From contig DLHY01000084.1 of NCBI GenBank assembly GCA_002483445.1, positions 1 through 64,000 on the forward strand: a stretch of DNA of 64,000 nt. The letters are read 5' to 3'. Below, piece by piece: positions 32,735 through 41,150 of this stretch (the stretch's first letter is position 1; each line of letters opens with the position of its first letter). The stretch is from Blastocatellia bacterium UBA7656. Lineage in GTDB: Bacteria > Acidobacteriota > Blastocatellia > UBA7656. The position numbers were made by a program, and so were the translations under genes. The notes below the pieces were generated by a model. That model was not told the origin of the DNA and ran no database searches. It saw only the letters and a list, made by a program, of their open reading frames with translations.

Positions 32735-35206
32735 ATGGACAAATTCTTTCAGGACGTTCGGTATGCAGTAAGGATGATGCTCAAAAAGCCGGGGTTTGCG
32801 TTTGTGGCAATCACTGTGCTTGCTTTAGGCATAGGAGCTAACACTTCGATCTTCAGCGTGGTCAACAGCGTGTTGCTTCGCCCGCTGCCTTATGAAAATC
32901 CCGATCAGCTTGTCGTCATCAAATCCACGAACCTCGCCAGAGGCGCAATCGATTTCGGCATCGCCACGCCTGATTTCCGCGAGTGGAGAAATCGCAACAC
33001 GACCTTTCAGCAGATGGCCGCCTTCGCGACCACAAACTACAACATATCGGGCAGCGACGAGCCTGAACGAGTGGCGGGCGCGACTGTTTCCTCGAATCTG
33101 TTTTCGCTGCTCGGCGTCGCGCCCGCTCTTGGTCGCGCGTTCACGAGCGAAGAAGAAATTTTCGGCAACCATCGCGTCGCTTTGATAAGCGACGCTTTAT
33201 GGCAGCGTCGCTTCAGCGCCGACCGCGGGATAATCGATCAGGCGGTGACAATCAACGGACGACCTTACATAGTCATCGGCGTCCTTCCTCGCGGGTTCTC
33301 CTATCCCAATTCGAATGTGGCCGTGTGGACGCCGCTTTCGATAGAACCGGGAAGCGAGAATGACACTCGCGGCAACTACTGGCTCAGCGTCATAGGACGA
33401 CTCAAACCCGGAGTCCCACTCGCTCAGGCCGGAGCCGAGATGACTTCAATCGCGGAGAAGATCGATCAGGAAACCGATGGCATCGACGGCATGGGCGCAA
33501 GCGTCACCTCTCTGCGCGAAGAAACGGTCGGACAGGTCGAGACCGTCTTATGGGTGCTGCTTGCGGCTGTCGGTTTTGTGTTGCTCATAGCCTGCGCCAA
33601 TGTCGCAAACCTCCTGCTTGCGCGTTCGGCTGCGCGTCAGAAAGAGATGGCCATTCGATTATCGATGGGAGCGACTCGCTTGCAGATAGTTCGCCAGTTG
33701 CTCACGGAAAGTTTGTTGATGGGAATCGCCGGCGGCATGATCGGCGTGCTGATTGCGATGTGGGGAGTCGATGTGTTAGTCAGTCTCAGCCCGCAGGATT
33801 TGCCGCGGCTTGCCGAGATCAAACCCGACGCCGCGGTGTTCGCCTTCACGCTGGCAGTTTCGATCATCACCGGAGCGATCTTCGGCATCGTGCCAGCCGT
33901 TCACGCATCGAAGACCGACATCAACTCTTTGCTCAAGGAAGGCGCTCGCGGATCAACAGGCGCGCAGAGCAGCCTGACGCGCAACACCATCGTCGCGCTT
34001 GAGGTCGCATTTTCGCTGGTGCTGCTCGTAGGCGCGGGGCTTATGATGAACAGCTTCTTCCGCCTCACGCGAGTCGATCCGGGATTCAAAACGGAAAAGA
34101 CGCTGACTATGCTCATCTCACTTCCCGCCGCCAGATATCCGGATGAGAAGCCTGAGCTTGCAATAGGATTTTTCGATCAACTCATCAGTCGCGCTCGCGC
34201 GCTTCCGGGAGTCGAATCCGCAGGCGCTACGACGAGCCTGCCGCTGACAAACAGCGGATGGGGCAAACTCTTCTGGGTCGAAGACCGTCCTCATCCGGCT
34301 TCAATCGATGAGGTGCCGATCATTCAATACAGTCAGGTCAGCGCGAATTATTTCCAGACGCTTTTCGTCCCGCTCGTCAAGGGTCGCTATTTCACGGAGC
34401 AGGATGGGCGCGACACCGCTCGCGTAGCCATCATCAACGAGACGCTGGCCAATCAGATGTTCGGCGGAGAAGACCCGCTCGGCAAGCGAATACTGCCCGG
34501 AGTGCCTGAAGACATGGTTCCGCCGGGAATGCTGCCCGAAGGGTTTCGCTTCCCTCGCTTTACAGTGGTCGGCGTAGTGCGCGACGTGCAGAAGCAGGGA
34601 ATAACGAGTCAGGTCAGACCTGAGATGTACATCCTTCACACTCAGAGCGCGAAGGAAGGCGTATCGAACGCGATGTATGTGGCCTTGCGCACGAGCGGCG
34701 ATCCGATGAACCTTGTCGGCGCGATTCGCAGCGAAGTATTTTCGCTCGACAAGGAGCAGCCTATCGCTGAAGTAGCGACGATGGATCAACTCCTGGCGAA
34801 TTCACTGGCGCAGTCCCGATTCGCCGCGCTGCTCTTAGGCATATTCGCCTCGGTTGCGTTGCTGCTTGCGTCAATAGGGATCTACGGCGTGATATCGTAT
34901 TCGGTCGCTCAGCGCACACATGAGATAGGCATAAGAATGGCTCTGGGAGCCGGATCCGGCGACATACTCCGACTCGTCATGGGTCAGGGCATACGGACGG
35001 TTTCGATAGGAGTGGCGCTTGGGCTTGGAGGAGCATTCGCGGCGACACGGCTGATGGCCAACCTGCTCTACAAAGTGACGGCGACCGATCCCGTTACATT
35101 CGGGGCAATCACGCTGCTGCTCTCTGCCGTGGCTCTTGCGGCGTGCTACATCCCTGCTCGGCGGGCGATGAAGGTCGCGCCAGTAGTCGCGCTTCGATTC
35201 GAATGA
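32735..35206 (+). CDS. ADOP permease 5
   Basis: An 823-residue ADOP, the longest here; start MDKFFQDVRY is preferred over an ATG two codons earlier because the family begins this way. First FtsX box CANVANLLLARSAARQKEMAI. The extra length comes mainly from an insertion in the second periplasmic domain (ILPGVPEDMVPPGMLPEGFR) placed between the GKR and VVGVVRD segments. The C-terminus MKVAPVVALRFE departs from the usual VDPMVALRYE. It is followed 16 bases later by ADOP 6, the tightest spacing of the array, so these two are co-transcribed. Confidence 0.92.
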   Translation: MDKFFQDVRYAVRMMLKKPGFAFVAITVLALGIGANTSIFSVVNSVLLRPLPYENPDQLVVIKSTNLARGAIDFGIATPDFREWRNRNTTFQQMAAFATTNYNISGSDEPERVAGATVSSNLFSLLGVAPALGRAFTSEEEIFGNHRVALISDALWQRRFSADRGIIDQAVTINGRPYIVIGVLPRGFSYPNSNVAVWTPLSIEPGSENDTRGNYWLSVIGRLKPGVPLAQAGAEMTSIAEKIDQETDGIDGMGASVTSLREETVGQVETVLWVLLAAVGFVLLIACANVANLLLARSAARQKEMAIRLSMGATRLQIVRQLLTESLLMGIAGGMIGVLIAMWGVDVLVSLSPQDLPRLAEIKPDAAVFAFTLAVSIITGAIFGIVPAVHASKTDINSLLKEGARGSTGAQSSLTRNTIVALEVAFSLVLLVGAGLMMNSFFRLTRVDPGFKTEKTLTMLISLPAARYPDEKPELAIGFFDQLISRARALPGVESAGATTSLPLTNSGWGKLFWVEDRPHPASIDEVPIIQYSQVSANYFQTLFVPLVKGRYFTEQDGRDTARVAIINETLANQMFGGEDPLGKRILPGVPEDMVPPGMLPEGFRFPRFTVVGVVRDVQKQGITSQVRPEMYILHTQSAKEGVSNAMYVALRTSGDPMNLVGAIRSEVFSLDKEQPIAEVATMDQLLANSLAQSRFAALLLGIFASVALLLASIGIYGVISYSVAQRTHEIGIRMALGAGSGDILRLVMGQGIRTVSIGVALGLGGAFAATRLMANLLYKVTATDPVTFGAITLLLSAVALAACYIPARRAMKVAPVVALRFE

Positions 35207-35222
35207 CCTGAAAGGAGACGTT

Positions 35223-37643
35223 ATGCAGACACTGCTGCAAGACCTGCGCTATGGAATACGAATATTGTCGAAGAATCCGGGCTTCACTTTTGTTGTAGTC
35301 GTGACGCTGGCCTTAGGCATCGGCATCAACACCGCGGTTTTCAGTGTTGCCGACGCAGTGTTGTTCCGCCCGCTGCCATTTGCCGAGCCGCAGCAGTTAG
35401 TGGAAATCTGGCAGCAACAGCCCGGTAGTGACAGCGCCTATCCGTTGCGATGGGAGGCGTTTCAGCAATGGCGCGAACAGATGGAGGTCTTCGAGCGCGT
35501 CGAAGCCTACAGCCCGCGCGGTTTCACGCTGACCGGGGGGAAAGAGCCTGAGACTATAGCTGCGCCAGCGGTGAGTCCGGGATTGTTTGAGATGCTCGGC
35601 GTCTCCCCGCAACTGGGGAGGCTATTCCAGCCCGAAGATGCGCAACCGGGGCGAGTGATTTTGATCAGCGACGTTTTCTGGCATCGTTATTTTGGCGGCG
35701 ACCCCGATGTTATTGGCAAGACGTTGTCGCTCGATGACCAGCTTTACACGGTGGTGGGCGTGATGCCGCCGAAATTCAAATTCCCTTATGGCAAGTTTGA
35801 ACTATGGGTTCCGCTGGCGTTGACGCCACTAAACGAAATGAAGCAGCCCAATCGGTTTACGGCTGTGGCACGAGTGCGCGCCGACGTTTCATTAGCCGCA
35901 GCGCAAAGCCGACTCGATACGATTTCTGCCCAACTCAGCAATGACAAACCCGATCCGAAGGGGTGGGGCGTACAGTTGAAGGCTCTGGAATCAAGACGGG
36001 CCAACTCAGGGCCGCGGCGCGCTTTGCTGGCGCTGCTGGGCGCGGTCGCTCTGGTTATGCTGCTGGCGTGCGCGAACGCGGCCAATCTGCTTTTGTCGCG
36101 CGCAGCAATGCGGCGGGGCGAAGTGGCGATTCGGCTGGCGCTGGGCGCGGGTCGCTGGCGGTTGCTGCGCCAATTGCTGACCGAAAGCACATCGCTGGCA
36201 TTACTGTCTGGAGCCGCCGGTCTGTTGCTGGCGTGGTGGGGAATTGATCTGCTGACTCAACTCGTGCCGGATGAACTGACCTTTCTGAGCATCAACGAAA
36301 TCAATCTCGATCAGCGCGTGCTGCTTTTCACTCTGGCGCTTTCGCTCCTCACAGGCGTCGCCTGCGGACTCTTGCCCGCGCTCAAAAGCACGCGCCCGGA
36401 TTTACAGCAGGCGCTTAAAGGCGCGAGCAAAGCCGCAACGGCGGATCGCGGACATAATCGCCTGCGCCGTGGGCTGGTAGTCGTCGAGATCGCCTTATCT
36501 CTGGTGCTGCTTGTCGGCGCGGGACTGATGATGCGCACCTTTCTGCGCCTGAGCAGCGTAGAGCCGGGTTTCGATCCGAACAATATGATCGCCGCCACAC
36601 TCTCACTGCCGCAACAACGCTATCAAACGCTGGCGCAGGAAGTAGACTTCTTCGAACAACTCAAGACTCGATTGCTTGCTACTGCCGGCGTCGAAGAGGT
36701 CACGTTTGCAGGGGGCGTGCCTCCGCAGGGAGGAGGCATCGCCTTCGATATGGATGTGGAAATCGAAGGCCGCTCGCCAGAGCCTTTCGATTCGAAGCAG
36801 GTGCTTCCTTTCAGCCACGTCGATCCGAACTACTTTCAGACGATGCGGATTCGGCTCCTCGGAGGCCGCACCTTCGGCCCGGAAGACACGCCCACAGCGC
36901 CGCCAGTGATGATCATAAACGAAGTGATGGCGCGTCATTACTGGCCCAACGGTGATCCAATCGGCCAGCGATTGCGTTTCAGCAAAACCGGGAAGTGGTG
37001 TACCGTCGTCGGCGTGACGGGAGATGTCAATCTCGGTAAGCCCGGTATCGGCTATAGCACGATGGAAATCTATTACCCCTGGAGCCAGGAAACGCGGCGC
37101 AGCGGGCAACGCACGCTGATCGCGCGCACGACCGAGGAGGCGGATAAGCTGATCCCGGCAGTCAAAGACGGCATCTGGGCGATTGACAAAGATCAACCCA
37201 TTTATCGGATCAACACGGTCGAGGCGCTGTTGAGTGACGCGCTGGCCGAGCCGCGTTTTTATCTGTTGCTGCTTGGCGTCTTTGCAGGCATCACACTGCT
37301 GCTGGTTTCGCTGGGCATTTACGGCGTAGTGTCCTACCTGGTCAGCCAGCGCCGCCATGAAATCGGCATTCGCATCGCGCTCGGAGCGCAGACGAGCGAC
37401 GTGTTGAAGCTCGTACTCGGAGACGGGCTGTTGCTCACCCTCATCGGCATCGGCATCGGCACGCTGACGACGCTTGCGCTGGGGCGCTGGATCAGGAACC
37501 TGCTTTACGAACAGAGCGCGACTGATCCGCTGACCTTTACGCTGATTGCGTTGCTGCTTGCCGCGCTGACGATGCTGGCCTGCTGGGTTCCGGCGCGGCG
37601 CACGACGAAAGTCGATCCTACGGTTGCGCTCAGGTATGAGTGA
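35223..37643 (+). CDS. ADOP permease 6, divergent member
   Basis: An 806-residue ADOP with AAAGGAG six bases before its ATG. N-terminal DLRYGIRILSKNPGFT, TM1 box LALGIGINTAVFSVADA. The first FtsX box reads CANAANLLLSRAAMRRGEVAI, with Ala and Ser where most paralogues have Val and Ala. C-terminus RRTTKVDPTVALRYE. Its codon usage looks different from the flanking ADOPs, with more CTG and GCGCTGGCG runs and fewer CTC/TCG words. It may have entered the array separately rather than by local duplication. The impression is by eye and not quantified. Confidence 0.9.
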   Translation: MQTLLQDLRYGIRILSKNPGFTFVVVVTLALGIGINTAVFSVADAVLFRPLPFAEPQQLVEIWQQQPGSDSAYPLRWEAFQQWREQMEVFERVEAYSPRGFTLTGGKEPETIAAPAVSPGLFEMLGVSPQLGRLFQPEDAQPGRVILISDVFWHRYFGGDPDVIGKTLSLDDQLYTVVGVMPPKFKFPYGKFELWVPLALTPLNEMKQPNRFTAVARVRADVSLAAAQSRLDTISAQLSNDKPDPKGWGVQLKALESRRANSGPRRALLALLGAVALVMLLACANAANLLLSRAAMRRGEVAIRLALGAGRWRLLRQLLTESTSLALLSGAAGLLLAWWGIDLLTQLVPDELTFLSINEINLDQRVLLFTLALSLLTGVACGLLPALKSTRPDLQQALKGASKAATADRGHNRLRRGLVVVEIALSLVLLVGAGLMMRTFLRLSSVEPGFDPNNMIAATLSLPQQRYQTLAQEVDFFEQLKTRLLATAGVEEVTFAGGVPPQGGGIAFDMDVEIEGRSPEPFDSKQVLPFSHVDPNYFQTMRIRLLGGRTFGPEDTPTAPPVMIINEVMARHYWPNGDPIGQRLRFSKTGKWCTVVGVTGDVNLGKPGIGYSTMEIYYPWSQETRRSGQRTLIARTTEEADKLIPAVKDGIWAIDKDQPIYRINTVEALLSDALAEPRFYLLLLGVFAGITLLLVSLGIYGVVSYLVSQRRHEIGIRIALGAQTSDVLKLVLGDGLLLTLIGIGIGTLTTLALGRWIRNLLYEQSATDPLTFTLIALLLAALTMLACWVPARRTTKVDPTVALRYE

Positions 37644-37720
37644 GCCGTCGGAGGGGAGATTGAAACATCGGGAATGTCTCAGCGTAATACATACGTATAA
37701 TTCATGAGGGGAGGGTTCTC

Positions 37721-40147
37721 ATGAGCAATCTTCTGAAAGACCTGAGATACGCGATCAGGACGTTGATTCGCAAACCCGGTTTCACCGCTGTTGCCGTCAT
37801 CACTCTTGCGCTGGGCATCGGAACCAATACGGCGATCTTCAGTTTCGTAAACACGTTTCTTCTCCGTCCGCTGCCGTTCAGACAGCCGGATCAACTGGTT
37901 CATCTCTGGGGAACTGATCGAAGGCAGGATGAGGATACGCTTCGCGTTTCGCTCGCGAACTATCAGGACTGGAAAAGGCTCAACAACTCTTTCAGCGATC
38001 TGGCCGCCTTCAACTACACAGGAGAAGACCTGACCGGCGGACAGGAACCAGAGCGCATCAGTGCCGGTCGTGTTTCGGCAAATGCCTTCGATCTGCTCGG
38101 CGTTCAACCTCTGCTGGGCCGCGGTTTTCTTCCGGGAGAAGATCAGCCCGGAAGCGCGCAGGTCGTCGTCCTGGGCCATAAATTCTGGCAGAATCGCTTC
38201 GCCTCCGATTCAAATATTCCGGGCCGCACGATAAACATCAACGACAGCGTGTACACGATTGTCGGAGTGATGCCGCCTGACTTCGTGTTTCCTCTGCCTG
38301 TGACTGAAATCTGGATTCCGCATGTACTCGATCCTGCAAAATCAGGCCGCGAGGTTCAATACCTCCAGGTCATGGGACGCCTCAAACGGGGCGTGACGCG
38401 CGAGCAGGCACAGGCGGAGATGGCTGCCATTGCCGCGCAGCTTGAAGTTGCTTACCCTAAGGAAAACGAAGAAGTCGGAATCAACATAGTCCCGCTTCAA
38501 TCGGCGCTCAATTTCGCATACGACATATTGAAGCCGATGTCGATCATACTTTTCCTGGCCGTCGGGCTGGTGTTGCTGATAGCCTGCGCCAACGTCGCAA
38601 ACCTCCTGCTTGCTCGCGCTCTGGGGAGAACGAGAGAGATGGCCATTCGCGCCGCGCTCGGCGCAGGGCGATTACGGCTTGTAAGGCAGTTGCTCACCGA
38701 AAGCTTTCTGATCTCGCTCGGCGGCGGCGCAGTGGGCGTATTGCTCGCGGCCTGGATGGCCGGGGGAATCGAGAGAACGATTCCTCTCGAAATATATCGC
38801 GCGGGGAAAATCTCGGTCGATCCCCCCGCGCTCGTTTTTACTCTGGGCATCTGCCTGCTGACCGCTCTGATTTTCGGGCTGGCTCCCGCGTTGCAATCTT
38901 CGAGGCTCAATCTCACCGAGTCGTTGAAAGAAGGAAGCAACGCAAGCGGGACTGGATTCAAACGTCGCAGGCTTCAAAGCGCGCTCGTCGTCGGGCAGAT
39001 GGCTCTGAGCCTCGCGTTGCTCGTGGGAGCGGGGTTGATGATTCGGAGCCTCTTCGAACTTCAGCGAGTAGATACGGGATTTGGCGCGGATTCGGCGCTC
39101 ACGATGACGCTGGTTTTGCCTGAGAGGAAATATGCAGAGAATGAACAGAAGGTCGCGTTTCATCGGCGGGTGATCGAAGAGGCGCGTCGATTGCCCGGAG
39201 TCGAGTCGGCGGCGACGGTCGATTATCTTCCGCTCAATCACGAATACGCCATCGCCGAATTCAACATCGAAGGGCGCGAGCCGGGTTCTTCGGAAAAAGC
39301 TCTTACAGCCAATGCGCTCTCGATCAGCCCCGACTATTTCAGCGCGATGGGCATTTCGATTCTCAACGGGCGAGCATTCGCCGATTATGACGATGCAAAG
39401 AGTCAGAAGGTCGCGATAATCAACGAATCAATGGCCAGCCGGTTCTTCCCCGATTCCGATTCGGTGGGCAGAAGTTTGATCATCAAGAGCAAGAACAAAC
39501 AGGATCAGGCGGCAACGATCATCGGAGTGGTCGGCAACACGCGACAGGTGGAACTCGCAGAAGGATTTCAGCCGCAGATATATCTGTCCCAGTATCAATC
39601 GCCCAAGCGATACTTCAGACTCATCATAAGAACGGAAGGCGATCCTTCAACAATTGCTTCGACCGCGCGTCGGGCAGTATGGGAGGTCGATGGAAGCCTT
39701 CCAATAGCCGAAGTAAAGACTTTCAAGGCGGTGGTCGAAGAATTTCTCCTGCCGCAGCGGACGCTGGCTGTGACGATGCTGTTTCTCGCAGCAGGCGCTT
39801 TGATTCTGGCGATGGCCGGAATTTACGGCGTGATGAGTTATTTCGTCAGCCGTCGCACGCGTGAGATAGGCATTCGCATGGCGCTCGGGGCGCAGAGCAG
39901 CGACGTGATACGGATGGTGATGCGTCAGGGTTTGAGGCTCTCGCTTGCAGGCGTGGCCGCAGGTATCGCGATAGCTTTCCTGTTGGCAAAGGTGATGTCA
40001 GGTATGCTTTACGGCGTGAGCGTGACTGACCCTGTGACATTTGCCGGAGTCTCTCTTCTGCTCGCTGGAGTCGCAATGCTTGCCTGCTACATTCCAGCGC
40101 GGCGCGCGACGAAGGTCGATCCTACGGTTGCGCTCAGGTATGAGTAG
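37721..40147 (+). CDS. ADOP permease 7
   Basis: An 808-residue ADOP, GGGGAGGG before ATG. N-terminal DLRYAIRTLIRKPGFT, TM1 box LALGIGTNTAIFSFVNT, first FtsX box CANVANLLLARALGRTREMAI, C-terminus RATKVDPTVALRYE. The second FtsX domain has VSRRTREIGIRMALGAQSSDVIRMV. The gene ends the second run of four ADOPs; an 81-base heptamer element (40148-40228) exactly fills the space to the convergent AlkD-like gene. Its gap from ADOP 6 is 77 bases without a clear promoter. Confidence 0.92.
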   Translation: MSNLLKDLRYAIRTLIRKPGFTAVAVITLALGIGTNTAIFSFVNTFLLRPLPFRQPDQLVHLWGTDRRQDEDTLRVSLANYQDWKRLNNSFSDLAAFNYTGEDLTGGQEPERISAGRVSANAFDLLGVQPLLGRGFLPGEDQPGSAQVVVLGHKFWQNRFASDSNIPGRTININDSVYTIVGVMPPDFVFPLPVTEIWIPHVLDPAKSGREVQYLQVMGRLKRGVTREQAQAEMAAIAAQLEVAYPKENEEVGINIVPLQSALNFAYDILKPMSIILFLAVGLVLLIACANVANLLLARALGRTREMAIRAALGAGRLRLVRQLLTESFLISLGGGAVGVLLAAWMAGGIERTIPLEIYRAGKISVDPPALVFTLGICLLTALIFGLAPALQSSRLNLTESLKEGSNASGTGFKRRRLQSALVVGQMALSLALLVGAGLMIRSLFELQRVDTGFGADSALTMTLVLPERKYAENEQKVAFHRRVIEEARRLPGVESAATVDYLPLNHEYAIAEFNIEGREPGSSEKALTANALSISPDYFSAMGISILNGRAFADYDDAKSQKVAIINESMASRFFPDSDSVGRSLIIKSKNKQDQAATIIGVVGNTRQVELAEGFQPQIYLSQYQSPKRYFRLIIRTEGDPSTIASTARRAVWEVDGSLPIAEVKTFKAVVEEFLLPQRTLAVTMLFLAAGALILAMAGIYGVMSYFVSRRTREIGIRMALGAQSSDVIRMVMRQGLRLSLAGVAAGIAIAFLLAKVMSGMLYGVSVTDPVTFAGVSLLLAGVAMLACYIPARRATKVDPTVALRYE

Positions 40148-40228
40148 TTTTCAGTTTTCAGTTGCCGGACTTCAGGTTCCTCTCTGAAATCCAAAAGCTG
40201 AAAACTGAAAACTGAAAACTGAAAACTG
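40148..40228. repeat. Heptamer-array inverted element, copy 6, filling a convergent gap
   Basis: TTTTCAG units start at the first base after the ADOP 7 stop. A core with TGCCGGACTTCAGG follows, then CTGAAAA units end at the base before the reversed stop codon of the AlkD-like gene. The whole 81-base gap is the element. It can fold into a long AT-rich hairpin in either direction and could serve as a bidirectional terminator. Confidence 0.9.
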
Positions 40229-40903
40229 TTATCGCTTTTTCTTTCTCGATGCCGCTTTGCGGATGTAGTCAGCCGCGTCGGGCGTCTTGCAGCCGGTCTC
40301 TCCGTGATCGACTTCCACTCGGCCTATGCGCGCGGCTGCGGCGAGCGCCTTTTTTTCGAGCCGCGCGTTTCGCATACCTATACTGATGAGCGCGGTGTTC
40401 ATCGCGTCGCGGACGCGATTTTTAGCCGTGTGAATTCGGCTCTCGATCATCTCAAGCTGATTTTCAAAATACTCATCCGCCAACCCGTCGTCGCGCATAG
40501 CTAGGACGCCCGCGATCAACCATCCGGCCCGGCCTGTCCATTCTGATTTCGATTTCGTCCATCGCTCCATTTTCTTTCGGGCGAGCGGCGAGAGGGCGGC
40601 GAGTCGGGCGAATGCGCCTGTCACGACGTAGTCGTTCAAGTCCTTCGACCAGCTTTCAATCTCTCGATCAGTCATCGCGGCAGGATCAGCGATCATCGTC
40701 GCAAGAATCCTCGCGTCGTGATTGCCCGTAGTCCATAGCTTTCGGGCCAGTTCCGTATCGACTTTGATTTTCTTTCTGAGTTTTTCCAGGTTGGCGTAGC
40801 TCACGCCGAACATTTCATCCGTTACGCCGTGGCGGCGATAGATTTTTCGGTTCTGTTCCGTCCCAAGAGCTTTGAGTTCCGAAAGGATTTCTTTTTCAGT
40901 CAT
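40229..40903 (-). CDS. AlkD-like DNA alkylation repair protein (HEAT-repeat glycosylase fold)
   Basis: A 224-residue protein of the alkylation-repair ALK/HEAT-like family. Features are KIYRRHGVTDEMFGVSYANL (the substrate-side loop after the first helix), TELARKLWTTGNHDARILAT (the H.AR.LA signature), then ESWSKDLNDYVVTGAFARL and a Lys-rich C-terminal tail. The family includes AlkD, which removes bulky alkylated bases from DNA, but many members are untested. It lies alone on the minus strand between ADOP 7 and ADOP 8. No promoter motif was pinned down in the 247-base divergent gap to ADOP 8. Confidence 0.85.
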   Translation of the reverse strand: MTEKEILSELKALGTEQNRKIYRRHGVTDEMFGVSYANLEKLRKKIKVDTELARKLWTTGNHDARILATMIADPAAMTDREIESWSKDLNDYVVTGAFARLAALSPLARKKMERWTKSKSEWTGRAGWLIAGVLAMRDDGLADEYFENQLEMIESRIHTAKNRVRDAMNTALISIGMRNARLEKKALAAAARIGRVEVDHGETGCKTPDAADYIRKAASRKKKR

Positions 40904-41150
40904 CAGACAGGTCTCCCCTTGATTGATTCATCGACGAGTCGGGGATTGGGCAATTGTGCCAGCCATCAGGCAGGCAGTCAACGATGCGCCGAATTGATCG
41001 CTTGTGGGAATGCTCTTTCCCATAAGCGAACATTCGCGGTCTCGCTTCATAGATTCAAATCGGGCGATTCAACAATTTAGAAACTCACCTCTATGGCACA
41101 GCGTTTGGCTATACTCTCCTGGACTTATGTCATAAATTTCGGAGGATGTG

